14,304 bases of DNA from DATGLW01 sp035293965 (GTDB taxonomy: Bacteria > Actinomycetota > Acidimicrobiia > Acidimicrobiales > RAAP-2): contig DATGLW010000031.1 in the NCBI GenBank assembly GCA_035293965.1, positions 1-14,304 on the forward strand. Reading direction: 5' to 3'. The notes beneath the pieces were generated by a model. That model was given only the letters and a program-made list of their open reading frames with translations, did no database searches and was not told where the DNA came from. Position numbers and translations under genes: made by a program. Below, piece after piece: positions 1 through 5,832 of this stretch; the stretch's first letter is position 1, and each line of letters starts with the position of its first letter.

Positions 1-92
1 AGCAGCGACGAGGCGGCGATCGGGTTGCCGTCAGGGCTCGTGACGTGGATGCCGTACTCGGTCTCGATCCCGCAGACCTTCGGAATGGCCAC
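1..92 (-). CDS. dop: Depupylase/deamidase Dop, 5' end only
   Basis: Only the first 30 codons are inside the window; the gene continues past the left edge. The product would be Dop, which deamidates the C-terminal Gln of Pup and cleaves Pup from tagged proteins in the actinobacterial Pup-proteasome system. The visible N-terminus reads VAIPKVCGIETEYGIHVTS, then a PDGNPIAASSLL stretch. The G-I/T-E-x-E-Y/F-G motif is shared by Dop and the ligase PafA and supplies ATP/Mg-binding glutamates. The following NPI-x-x-S matches Dop better than PafA. The GTG at 92-90 is the only usable start, because an in-frame TAG lies four codons upstream (104-102). TAGGGT at 104-99 sits six bases before the GTG, so translation may be leaderless. 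The position just downstream of arc supports the call. PafA is the alternative. Confidence 0.82.
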   Translation of the reverse strand, partial: MAIPKVCGIETEYGIHVTSPDGNPIAASSL

Positions 93-98
93 GCCGCG

Positions 99-104
99 AC
101 CCTA
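99..104 (-). promoter_or_regulatory. Putative -10 element for leaderless dop
   Basis: TAGGGT on the minus strand fits the actinobacterial TANNNT -10 pattern. Six bases separate it from the dop GTG, which would place the transcription start at or next to the start codon. No clear -35 is seen. The same hexamer lies before arc and tkt. Functional assignment is inferred. Confidence 0.45.
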
Positions 105-172
105 CTTGCTCCCCCAGGGCGTGCCGCGGGAACGACCTGAAGCGGGGTGACCGCCCGGTACGGGCGAGCGCC

Positions 173-286
173 GGTGACATGGCGGGTAGCGGTGACATGG
201 CGGGTGGCGGTGACATGGCCGGTGCCGGTGACATAGCGGGTGGCGGTGACATGGCCGGTGCCGGTGCCGGTGGCATGGTGGGTGGC
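173..286. repeat. 18-bp tandem repeat array between arc and dop
   Basis: Six units of an 18-bp sequence of the form GGTGACATGGCGGGTGGC lie at 173-190, 191-208, 209-226, 227-244, 245-262 and 269-286, with a 6-bp partial unit (GGTGCC) at 263-268. Units alternate between a GCGGGTGGC and a GCCGGTGCC ending, and the last unit is the most diverged. A 9-bp CCCGGTGAT duplication (294-302, 303-311) follows. The array fills most of the 272-base gap between the arc stop and the dop start. No gene is supported here; open frames through it only reflect the multiple-of-three period. It looks like a minisatellite, and copy number may vary between strains. Confidence 0.9.
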
Positions 287-364
287 TGATCGACCCGGTG
301 ATCCCGGTGATCCGAGCGATGGGGGGTGCCGACGCCCGGCTCCAGGCGACCGAGGAGCGCCCCG

Positions 365-2146
365 TCACAGGTACTGGCCGGTCCCCACGCGCTCGATCGA
401 GCGACCGCCGTGGACCTCGCGGTCCTCGGTCAGCAGGGTGCGCACGTAGACGATCCTCTCACCCTTCTTGCCCGAGATCCGCGCCCAGTCGTCGGGGTTG
501 GTGGTGTTGGGCAGGTCCTCGTTCTCCTTGTACTCCTGGCGGATCGACGCAAGGAGGTCCTCCGTGCGGATGCCAGGGGTGTCGCCGGCGATCTCCCGCT
601 TGATGGCCAGCTTCTTGGCCCGCCGCACGATGTTCTCGATCATCGCTCCGGAGGCGAAATCACGGTAGAAGAGGACCTCCTTGTCGCCGTTCTGGTAGGT
701 GACCTCGAGGAAGCGGTTGTCGTCGTCGGCCCGGTACATCTCTGTGACCGTCTTCTCGATCATGGCCTGCGCCGCCTTCGCGGCGTCGCCGCCGCCGAGC
801 CGCTCGACCTCGCCGGCGTCGAGGGGAAGGTCCGCCGTGAGGTAGCGGGAGAAGATCTGAGCGGCCGCCGCCTCGTCGGGGCGCTCGATCTTGATCTTCA
901 CGTCGAGCCGGCCCGGCCGCAGGATCGCGGGGTCGATGAGGTCCTCGCGGTTGGACGCGCCGATCACGATGACGTCGCGCAGTGCCTCGACACCGTCGAT
1001 CTCGGCCAGCAGCTGAGGCACGATCGTGGACTCCATGTCCGAACTGATGCCGGTGCCCCGGGTGCGGAAGAGCGAGTCCATCTCGTCGAAGAAGACGATG
1101 ACGGGCACGCCCTCGGCCGCCTTCTCGCGCGCCCGCTGGAACACGAGCCGGATCTGGCGCTCGGTCTCGCCCACGTACTTGTTCAGCAGCTCGGGTCCCT
1201 TGATGTTGAGGAAGTAGCTGCGGATGTCCTTGTTGCCCGTCGCCTCCCCCACCTTGCGGGCCAGGGAATTGGCGACGGCCTTGGCGATCAGCGTCTTCCC
1301 GCACCCCGGCGGCCCGTACAGCAGGATGCCCTTGGGCGCGGGGAGGCGGTACGTGGCGAAGAGCTCGCGGTGCAGGTACGGCAGCTCGACGGCATCGGTG
1401 ATGGCCTCGATCTGGGCGTCGAGGCCACCCACGTCCGCATACGTGATGTCGGGGACCTCCTCGAGCACCAGCTCTTCCACCTCGGGCCGCGGGAGCTTCT
1501 CGATGAGGAGCTGGGTCCGAGAGTCCATGAGGACCGCGTCGCCGGCGCGCAGGTGCACGCCGAGGAGATCGTCGGACAGCTCGACCACCCGCTCCTCGTC
1601 GGCCCGGGCGAAGATGAGCGCGCGGCGGCCGTCCTCGAGCATCTCCTTCAGCGTGACGACCTCGCCCGACAGCTCGCCTTCGCGCACGTGGACCACGTTG
1701 AGCGACTCGTTGAGGACGACCTCGTTCCCCCGGCGGATGGCAGTCGGGTCGATGTCGGGGTGAAGGGCGACGCGCATCTTGCGACCCCCGGAGAACACGT
1801 CGACCGTTCCGTCGTCGTTGAGCCCGAGGAACGTGCCGTACGCGGCCGGCGGCTGCGTGAGCTTCTCCACCTCCTCGCGCAGGGCGGCGAGCTGCTCCTT
1901 GGCCTGCTGCAGGGTGAAGGCCAATTTCTCGTTCTGCGACGCCGCGTGCGCGAGCTGCCCCTTGGTCTCGAGGAGGCGCTCCTCGAGCGCCTGTACCCTC
2001 CCCGGGCTCTCCTGGAGTCGGCGGCGAAGGGCGTGGACCTCCTCTTCGGCCGTGGCGAGCTGTGCCCGCAGGGACTCGATCTCGGCGGCCTGGTCGGTCT
2101 GGTGCTCGTGGTGCTGTGGTCCAGACGTCGGAATCACCTCCCACAT
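365..2146 (-). CDS. arc: Proteasome-associated AAA+ ATPase ARC/Mpa
   Basis: This 593-residue protein is the hexameric unfoldase that recognises Pup-tagged proteins and threads them into the 20S proteasome. In order it shows a charged N-terminal coiled coil (about 18-98) that binds Pup, tandem OB-fold domains (about 100-215), and one AAA+ domain. That domain has Walker A GPPGCGKT (278-285), Walker B VIVFFDEMD (349-357), sensor-1 Asn in GASNR (396-400) and the arginine motif RPGR (410-413). The very C-terminus is GQYL; its penultimate Tyr is the docking tail for the proteasome core. Length and sequence follow Mycobacterium Mpa throughout. The ATG at 2146 is the furthest upstream plausible start, but an SD-like GGGAGGTGA lies inside codons 2-5 rather than before it. 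Dop follows downstream on the same strand after the repeat array. Confidence 0.97.
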   Translation of the reverse strand: MWEVIPTSGPQHHEHQTDQAAEIESLRAQLATAEEEVHALRRRLQESPGRVQALEERLLETKGQLAHAASQNEKLAFTLQQAKEQLAALREEVEKLTQPPAAYGTFLGLNDDGTVDVFSGGRKMRVALHPDIDPTAIRRGNEVVLNESLNVVHVREGELSGEVVTLKEMLEDGRRALIFARADEERVVELSDDLLGVHLRAGDAVLMDSRTQLLIEKLPRPEVEELVLEEVPDITYADVGGLDAQIEAITDAVELPYLHRELFATYRLPAPKGILLYGPPGCGKTLIAKAVANSLARKVGEATGNKDIRSYFLNIKGPELLNKYVGETERQIRLVFQRAREKAAEGVPVIVFFDEMDSLFRTRGTGISSDMESTIVPQLLAEIDGVEALRDVIVIGASNREDLIDPAILRPGRLDVKIKIERPDEAAAAQIFSRYLTADLPLDAGEVERLGGGDAAKAAQAMIEKTVTEMYRADDDNRFLEVTYQNGDKEVLFYRDFASGAMIENIVRRAKKLAIKREIAGDTPGIRTEDLLASIRQEYKENEDLPNTTNPDDWARISGKKGERIVYVRTLLTEDREVHGGRSIERVGTGQYL

Positions 2147-2161
2147 GGCCGACTCGCGGTC

Positions 2162-2167
2162 ACCCTA
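2162..2167 (-). promoter_or_regulatory. Putative -10 element for arc
   Basis: TAGGGT on the minus strand ends 15 bases before the arc ATG. As a -10 element it would give a 5' leader of only about 8-9 bases. The overlapping AGGGTGA could instead serve as a distant ribosome-binding site. No convincing -35 is visible. Confidence 0.35.
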
Positions 2168-2518
2168 CCGGGCACCGACGGGACGCGCGCACTATGGCAC
2201 CCGGACCTCCACCGGGAGGCGTCACCCCCCGCACACGGGTCCAACCGGGAACCTGCAGGTGTCACCAGACGAGGAGGGGCACCCCCGAGTGAGGTGAGGC
2301 CTCAACGGCCGATGCACGCAGCCTCCGCGGCCGGGACCTGCCCCACCCCCCGCCACGTCCTGGCGCTTCGTCGGAGAGCCAGCACCTGGACCTCTGGGTT
2401 CTGCGCGGAGCGGAGACCCGTGGCGCGCGGGAGCTCGGCCCTTGCCCCGGCGTCCACCGGCTTCGGTCCCGACCGGAGCTCACTGGCGGGACAGTGCCAG
2501 GAACGTCTTGACGGCCGG

Positions 2519-2548
2519 TTGCCGAGGCGCTGGGACGGCTCGTATAAG
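2519..2548 (+). promoter_or_regulatory. Candidate promoter of the ferredoxin gene
   Basis: TTGCCG (2519-2524) and TATAAG (2543-2548) are separated by 18 bases, a normal sigma-70-type spacing. TATAAG stands out as a short AT-rich element in very GC-rich sequence. Transcription from it would give a 5' leader of about 170 bases. Inferred from sequence only. Confidence 0.4.
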
Positions 2549-2558
2549 GTGTGGGTTG

Positions 2559-2575
2559 GGCACCGGGAGGGTGCC
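2559..2575 (+). promoter_or_regulatory. Small hairpin in the presumed ferredoxin mRNA leader
   Basis: GGCACC (2559-2564) and GGTGCC (2570-2575) form a perfect 6-bp stem with loop GGGAG, followed directly by the palindrome TGCCGGCA (2576-2583). It lies about ten bases downstream of the candidate -10 element, at or near the predicted transcript start. It could be an operator or an RNA element. Hairpins of this size are common by chance at this GC content. Confidence 0.25.
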
Positions 2576-2725
2576 TGCCGGCATGGGCGGCCGCAGCCGG
2601 AGCGGCAGTCGTTGCAGGAGGGCCGGCCCGCACGTACCACCGGGCGGACGACGACGGGCACGATGGCTCGGACCGGGTCCGACGGGGCGGGCAGGAACGT
2701 TGAGTGGCGGCGAGAAAGGCGAGGA

Positions 2726-2962
2726 ATGAAGGTCTGGATCGACCAGGATCTCTGCACGGGGGACGGTCTGTGCGAAGAGATCGCGCCTGCAGTCTTCACC
2801 CTGCTCGACGACGGGCTGGCCTACGTCAAAGAGGGCGACAGCATCCTGAACGAGCCGGGCGGCTCAGGCAGCATGGCGCTCGTGCCCGAGGACCTCGAGG
2901 ATGCCGTGGTGGAGGCCTCCGAGGAGTGTCCGGGCGAGTGCATCTTCATCGAGCGCGATTGA
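2726..2962 (+). CDS. Small ferredoxin, single [3Fe-4S]/[4Fe-4S] cluster
   Basis: The 78-residue acidic protein resembles the small electron-carrier ferredoxins of actinobacteria, many of which serve cytochromes P450 or other oxidoreductases. The cluster motif is C10-x2-D13-x2-C16, followed by APAVF and a late C68-P. Asp13 sits where a classical [4Fe-4S] ferredoxin has its second cysteine, the pattern of [3Fe-4S] or Asp-ligated ferredoxins. A fourth cysteine, C72, follows in CPGEC. A Gly/Ser-rich insertion (about 44-49) precedes the second half. The ATG at 2726 has an AAAGG ribosome-binding site at 2715-2719. A longer in-frame reading opposite arc is a shadow. It is the only plus-strand gene in the left half, divergent from arc and convergent with trmI. 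The redox partner is unknown. Confidence 0.9.
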   Translation: MKVWIDQDLCTGDGLCEEIAPAVFTLLDDGLAYVKEGDSILNEPGGSGSMALVPEDLEDAVVEASEECPGECIFIERD

Positions 2963-2971
2963 CCTTGGCCG

Positions 2972-2987
2972 GCCCCTCCACCGGGGC
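2972..2987 (+). terminator. Possible hairpin terminator after the ferredoxin gene
   Basis: GCCCC (2972-2976) and GGGGC (2983-2987) form a 5-bp all-GC stem with loop TCCACC, ten bases after the ferredoxin stop codon. There is no T tract, so it would be at best a non-canonical terminator of the kind reported in actinobacteria. Confidence 0.3.
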
Positions 2988-3029
2988 TCGTGGGCAGTCC
3001 CGCCCGGGTCTCGTCTGACCCTGCTCCCC

Positions 3030-3139
3030 AGCTGGGCCAGTTCCCCCAGCCTGGCCAGTTCCCCCGGCTGGGCCGGATCCCTGAGCTGGACTGCTCCTGA
3101 GCTGGACTGCTCTTGAGCTGGGCCGGATCCCTGAGCTGG
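3030..3139. repeat. Nested short repeats in the ferredoxin/trmI convergent gap
   Basis: Several repeat families overlap here. An 18-bp unit containing CCAGTTCCCCC occurs at 3030-3047 and 3048-3065. A 16-bp unit CTGAGCTGGACTGCTC occurs at 3081-3096 and 3097-3112, with a further partial copy after it. An exact 22-bp segment beginning CTGGGCCGGATCCCTGAGCT occurs at 3068-3089 and again at 3118-3139, 50 bp apart. The gap between the two convergent stop codons (2963-3193) holds no gene. Where the two transcripts end is not obvious. Confidence 0.85.
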
Positions 3140-3193
3140 GCTGGGCCTGGGACGAATGCCGGCTCTGACCACGACGAGCGCGGCAGCGGCCAG

Positions 3194-3973
3194 TCAGCCG
3201 GCGAGCCGCCTGGCGGTCGTGAGGAAGCCCGTGTGGCCGACCATGCGGTGGTCGGGGCGCACGGAGCGGCGCTCGACATGCCACGTCCGCCGCAGCGTCT
3301 CCGAGGTCTCGCTGAGCCCCCACGGACCCTCTGCCAAGGCGGAGCGGAGGAGGGACGTCTGGTTGATCGTCGGCAGGTAGGCGAGCAGGATCCCGCCCGG
3401 TCGGAGTGAGCTGGCCGCGTGCGGGAGGACGCGCCACGGCTCGGGCAGGTCGAGCAGGACCCGGTCGAAGACGCCGTCGATCCCGTCGGTGACGTCGCGG
3501 ATCTCGACCCGATAGTCGGCGTCGTCCCCGAGGAACTGCCGGACGTTCGCACGGGCGCGGGCGGCAAAGTCGTCGCGAACCTCGTAGCCGATCACCGAGG
3601 CTCCGGCTCGCAGCGCGGCCATCGAGAGAGCGCCAGAGCCGACACCGGCCTCGAGGACCCGCACGCCGGGGCCGAGATCGGCCGCGATCACGATCGCCCC
3701 CAGGTCCTTGGGATAGATCACTTGCGCCCCGCGAGGCATCTTGAGGATCACGTCGGCGAGGGTGGGCCGAACGGCCAGGAAGGCGCGACCGGTGGAGCCC
3801 TGCACCAACGTGCCTTCCTCACGCCCGATGACGTCGTCGTGCGCGACGACACCGGCATGCGTGTGGAACTGCGAGGAAGGCACGAGGGTGACGAGGTAGC
3901 GGCGCTCCTTGGGATCGACGAGCAGCACGCGCTCGCCGGCGCGGAAGGGGCCTGCTGCCGCGATCTCGCCCAT
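3194..3973 (-). CDS. trmI: tRNA (adenine-58-N1)-methyltransferase TrmI
   Basis: This 259-residue class I SAM-dependent methyltransferase places the m1A58 mark in the T-loop of tRNAs and acts as a homotetramer in known homologues. The N-terminal beta domain (about 1-75) contains FHTHAGVVAHDDVIG. MPRGAQVIYPKD (79-90) is a TrmI signature. SAM motif I is VLEAGVGSGAL (106-116). LDLPEPW (174-180) holds the presumed catalytic Asp175. The C-terminal RPDHRMVGHTGFL (239-251) closely matches mycobacterial Rv2118c. The ATG at 3973 lies 9 bases after the stop of the 80-residue gene upstream, so translational coupling is likely; no strong ribosome-binding site is seen. Its position near arc on the same strand is common in actinobacteria, but here the ferredoxin gene on the other strand intervenes. 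Confidence 0.95.
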   Translation of the reverse strand: MGEIAAAGPFRAGERVLLVDPKERRYLVTLVPSSQFHTHAGVVAHDDVIGREEGTLVQGSTGRAFLAVRPTLADVILKMPRGAQVIYPKDLGAIVIAADLGPGVRVLEAGVGSGALSMAALRAGASVIGYEVRDDFAARARANVRQFLGDDADYRVEIRDVTDGIDGVFDRVLLDLPEPWRVLPHAASSLRPGGILLAYLPTINQTSLLRSALAEGPWGLSETSETLRRTWHVERRSVRPDHRMVGHTGFLTTARRLAG

Positions 3974-3982
3974 GGCACCCGG

Positions 3983-4225
3983 TCAGTCGTTGCCGTGCTC
4001 AGTGACGCCGCCGGACTCGTCGCCGGGGCGGTCCCCGGGGCCACGAAGCGTGAGGAGGAGGCGGTCACCGACCCGCACGGGCACCGACAGCACCGGCGCA
4101 TCCTGCCTCCGCCGGGCCCTGCGGAGCAGCCACGCCGCGGCCCCGAGGAGGAGCCAGGCCGGGGACCCCGTACCGAGGCCCCGACGAAACGCCGTCCGGA
4201 GCAGTCGTCGAAGCAATGCGTCCAT
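3983..4225 (-). CDS. Small hypothetical protein upstream of trmI
   Basis: An 80-residue frame with no family I recognise. It begins MDALLRRLLRTAFRRGLG, has a short hydrophobic stretch (about 21-34, PAWLLLGAAAWLL) followed by RRARRRQ, then a VPVRVGDRLLLTLR segment and an acidic, Gly-rich tail. This suggests a small basic membrane-associated protein. An AGGAG lies about 11 bases upstream of the ATG, somewhat far. The stop is 9 bases before trmI, which favours a real co-transcribed gene, but coding status is not certain in DNA this GC-rich. Confidence 0.55.
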   Translation of the reverse strand: MDALLRRLLRTAFRRGLGTGSPAWLLLGAAAWLLRRARRRQDAPVLSVPVRVGDRLLLTLRGPGDRPGDESGGVTEHGND

Positions 4226-4444
4226 CGTCTCTGCGGCTCCTACCTGTTGGGTCCTATGCCTTCTCGACGCGTCCTACGCCTTCTCGAGTCCGCGGCAGCC
4301 CCCGGGCGCGGTGGCGAGTGCTCGCCGGCGCAACGCGGCTCGGTGGTGCCACCCGGAAAGGGCGACGCTCTTCTTCTGGTGGCCGGTCGCGGTGGGCGGC
4401 CAGGCTCCGCTCATGGTTGCCGGCCGGAGACACCGGGTTGCCGG
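4226..4444. repeat. Gap with a 20-bp direct repeat
   Basis: This 219-base gap lies between two small minus-strand genes. It holds two near-identical 20-bp copies at 4251-4270 and 4271-4290, each starting GTCCTAYGCCTTCTCGA. I see no gene or promoter in the remainder. Confidence 0.6.
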
Positions 4445-4663
4445 TCAGAGGCGCCGGATCTCGACGACGGCAGAGCGCCGCCTGCCTCGGCGCCGGCCGG
4501 CCATGTAGGCGAGGGCGGCGAGCGCCGCCACGGCTGCAGCGCCCACGACCACTGCCTTGGGCGCGGCAGCACGGGCCGCCGACTCCCCGGTGCCCAGCAC
4601 TCGGGCAAACGCCTCCTCCAGGTCATCGCGGGTGATCCTCCGACCATCGGTTCGCGCTGCCAT
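4445..4663 (-). CDS. Small single-span membrane protein
   Basis: The 72-residue product has an N-terminal polar part with RRITRDDLEEAF (8-19), one hydrophobic helix (about 35-55, Ala/Val/Leu-rich) and a very basic tail, RRRGRRRS then VVEIRRL (57-72). The RRITRDDLE start and the basic VVEIRR end recall a small uncharacterised protein family seen in related actinobacteria; I recall this from memory and did not search. GGGGAG lies about 10 bases upstream of the ATG. It sits between the holin-like gene and the trmI pair on the same strand, so it may share their transcript, with gaps of about 220-230 bases on each side. Function is unknown; the form suggests a membrane anchor or accessory protein. 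Confidence 0.72.
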   Translation of the reverse strand: MAARTDGRRITRDDLEEAFARVLGTGESAARAAAPKAVVVGAAAVAALAALAYMAGRRRGRRRSAVVEIRRL

Positions 4664-4893
4664 CGGTCACGCGCTCCCCTCGCTCGAGTACCGGTTGCGG
4701 TCGTCGCTCCTCATGCGTGCACCATCTCTCTCTTCTGCAGCATCCCTCTGCCGGATTCTCGACCGCGATGTCTCTCTGCCGGCTTCTCGAGCCAGCCACC
4801 TCGACGCAGGCACCCGCCACCAGTCAGGTGCCCGTCACTCCCGAGGCCTTGCGCCGGGTGAGGTCGCCGGCATGCTGTCGGCCACATCGCCGG
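4664..4893. repeat. Gap with a 17-bp dispersed repeat
   Basis: This 230-base gap between two minus-strand membrane-protein genes contains CTCTGCCGGMTTCTCGA twice (4746-4762 and 4774-4790), 28 bp apart. Its TTCTCGA end also appears in the repeat at 4251-4290. No gene supported. Confidence 0.55.
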
Positions 4894-5301
4894 TCAGTCG
4901 CGGTCACGCTCGTGGGCCGGCAGGCGACGGCGAGCCGGGCCCGACACGATCCGCCATCCGGCGAGGCCGATCACCACGCCGGCAAGGGCCAGGACGATGA
5001 GGTACGGGACCCAGGAAAGGTTCCCATGGAAGGCACCCGTCTCGGTCTGCAGGATGCGAAGGACGCCGATCAGGAGCAGGACCACGCCGGCGGCCACCGC
5101 AATGGACCCCGCGATACCGAACACCATGAACCGCCCGAGCCCCCGCAGCGGTTGGAGCGTCTCCTGCTTGACGTAGTCGACGACGAGCCTGGCGGCGGCC
5201 GTCCCGCTCTCGCGCATGCCGCTGCTGTGTCGCCCGCCGTCTCTGCCGGCACTTCGCCGGCCGGCACCTCCGGCACCTCTGTCGCTCCCGACGAACCGCA
5301 C
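4894..5301 (-). CDS. Holin-X/phage-holin III-like membrane protein
   Basis: The 135-residue protein has a Gly/Arg/Ser-rich N-terminus (1-28), an amphipathic segment VVDYVKQETLQPLRGLGRF (40-58), and two membrane helices (about 58-81 and 97-118) joined by a loop with LQTETG and GNLSWVPY, then a basic and acidic tail. This layout matches the actinobacterial holin-X/phage-holin III family, chromosomal membrane proteins of unknown role that are not proven holins. GTG at 5301 was chosen because AGGAGG sits 7 bases upstream (minus strand, 5314-5309), the best ribosome-binding site on this strand. A shorter form from ATG 5217 (residue 29) would lack the low-complexity N-terminus and has no good ribosome-binding site. 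It heads the minus-strand series leading to trmI. Confidence 0.8.
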   Translation of the reverse strand: MRFVGSDRGAGGAGRRSAGRDGGRHSSGMRESGTAAARLVVDYVKQETLQPLRGLGRFMVFGIAGSIAVAAGVVLLLIGVLRILQTETGAFHGNLSWVPYLIVLALAGVVIGLAGWRIVSGPARRRLPAHERDRD

Positions 5302-5308
5302 TCGCTCT

Positions 5309-5314
5309 CCTCCT
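5309..5314 (-). promoter_or_regulatory. Ribosome-binding site fixing the GTG start
   Basis: AGGAGG on the minus strand, seven bases before GTG 5301, decides for the long form of the holin-like protein over the internal ATG at 5217. Confidence 0.75.
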
Positions 5315-5393
5315 CGCCCTCCCTGCCGTCACCTCCCGGACGTGATGTCGGCCATCCTCCTGCCGGGCAGCCGGCGAGCTACGGGCCACAATC

Positions 5394-5509
5394 GGCCACC
5401 CGGCCACCCGGCCACCCTTGCCCGATCCTTCCCGGCTTCCCGATCCTTCCCGGGCCCGCCCGTCTCTCAGCCACCCGCCCGTCTCTCAGCCCCCGCCCGT
5501 CTCTCAGCC
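5394..5509. repeat. Cluster of 9- and 18-bp tandem repeats
   Basis: Three families follow each other. A 9-bp GGCCACCCG unit runs about 2.7 times from 5394. CCCGATCCTTCCCGG occurs at 5421-5435 and 5439-5453, an 18-bp period. CCCGCCCGTCTCTCAGCC occurs three times, at 5455-5472, 5474-5491 and 5492-5509. All are pyrimidine-rich on the plus strand. Confidence 0.85.
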
Positions 5510-5715
5510 ACGCCGGCTCGTGCCCTGCCGTAACGCACCGGGGCGCCACCGCGACGCACCCCGTCCCTGCGCCGATGCGGCAGCCACATCCTGACGTGGC
5601 AACCGACCAGGTCGCAAGCATCGAACGTCGGCAGGCACCTTGCTCCTGGCCCGGCGGGGTGAGCTCGGGTGGATCGACACGACGGTCGTCACTCTGCCGT
5701 GGCCGGCACCGGTCA

Positions 5716-5765
5716 GCCGATCCGCAGATCGCTCGATCGGCTGATCGGCCGATCTGCGAGTCGGC
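5716..5765. promoter_or_regulatory. Large imperfect inverted repeat upstream of tkt
   Basis: The 16-base arms GCCGATCCGCAGATCG (5716-5731) and CGATCTGCGAGTCGGC (5750-5765) pair at 14 of 16 positions. The 18-base centre contains a second small hairpin, CGATC-GGCT-GATCG (5734-5747). GATC occurs five times in the element. It lies 54 bases before the TAGGGT of tkt and has no T tract, so an operator or an RNA or cruciform structure is more likely than a simple terminator. Function is inferred. Confidence 0.5.
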
Positions 5766-5819
5766 CAGGAGGTGGTCCTCTGCCTGCTGACGCGTCCCGT
5801 CGTCCGTTGCCGTGCTGGA

Positions 5820-5825
5820 TAGGGT
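5820..5825 (+). promoter_or_regulatory. Putative -10 element for transketolase
   Basis: TAGGGT lies seven bases before the GTG at 5833, the spacing expected for a -10 element of a leaderless transcript. The overlapping AGGGTGAG could alternatively act as a ribosome-binding site. Either reading favours GTG 5833 over GTG 5812. No good -35 is seen at 17-18 bases. Confidence 0.45.
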
Positions 5826-5832
5826 GAGCGCC

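Larger units (their letters stand above)
2147..2725. other. Divergent intergenic region between arc and the ferredoxin gene
   Basis: These 579 bases carry no gene I can support. The open frames present are arginine- and proline-rich shadows without family features. The region should contain promoters for arc (minus) and the ferredoxin gene (plus). Visible candidates are the TAGGGT near arc, a TTGCCG/TATAAG pair at 2519-2548, and a small perfect hairpin at 2559-2575. No tRNA or riboswitch was recognised. Confidence 0.6.
5302..5832. other. Divergent intergenic region before the pentose phosphate operon
   Basis: About 530 bases without a supportable gene lie between the divergent holin-like gene and transketolase. 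From left to right they hold the ribosome-binding site of the holin-like gene, a cluster of tandem repeats (5394-5509), about 200 bases of plain GC-rich sequence, a large imperfect inverted repeat (5716-5765) and a TAGGGT next to the transketolase start. Promoters for both directions should lie here, but only the TAGGGT is a candidate I can name. Confidence 0.65.

Noticed and set aside
31..276. Proline/methionine-rich small protein read across the 18-bp array on the minus strand
   Set aside because: The frame is open only because the repeat period is a multiple of three, and it overlaps the start of dop.
173..286. CRISPR array
   Set aside because: Units are 18 bp, contiguous and without spacers, and no cas genes are present.
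2508..2513. TTGACG as the -35 box for the ferredoxin promoter
   Set aside because: It is 29 bases from TATAAG, too far for a normal spacer; TTGCCG at 2519 has an 18-base spacer.
2262..2633. Minus-strand 123-codon frame in the arc/ferredoxin gap
   Set aside because: It is Ala/Pro/Arg/Ser-rich with no motif or convincing ribosome-binding site, and it overlaps the candidate ferredoxin promoter.
326..2725. Very long plus-strand open frame opposite arc that runs into the ferredoxin
   Set aside because: The part opposite arc is a mirror of the ATPase codons. Only the last 78 codons, from ATG 2726 with its own ribosome-binding site, look like a real protein.
4894..5301. Prophage remnant based on the holin-like protein
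   Set aside because: No other phage gene is nearby, the family is commonly chromosomal in actinobacteria, and the neighbours are housekeeping genes.
5716..5765. Rho-independent terminator
   Set aside because: No T tract follows on either strand, the arms have mismatches, and the element lies upstream of divergent genes rather than after one.
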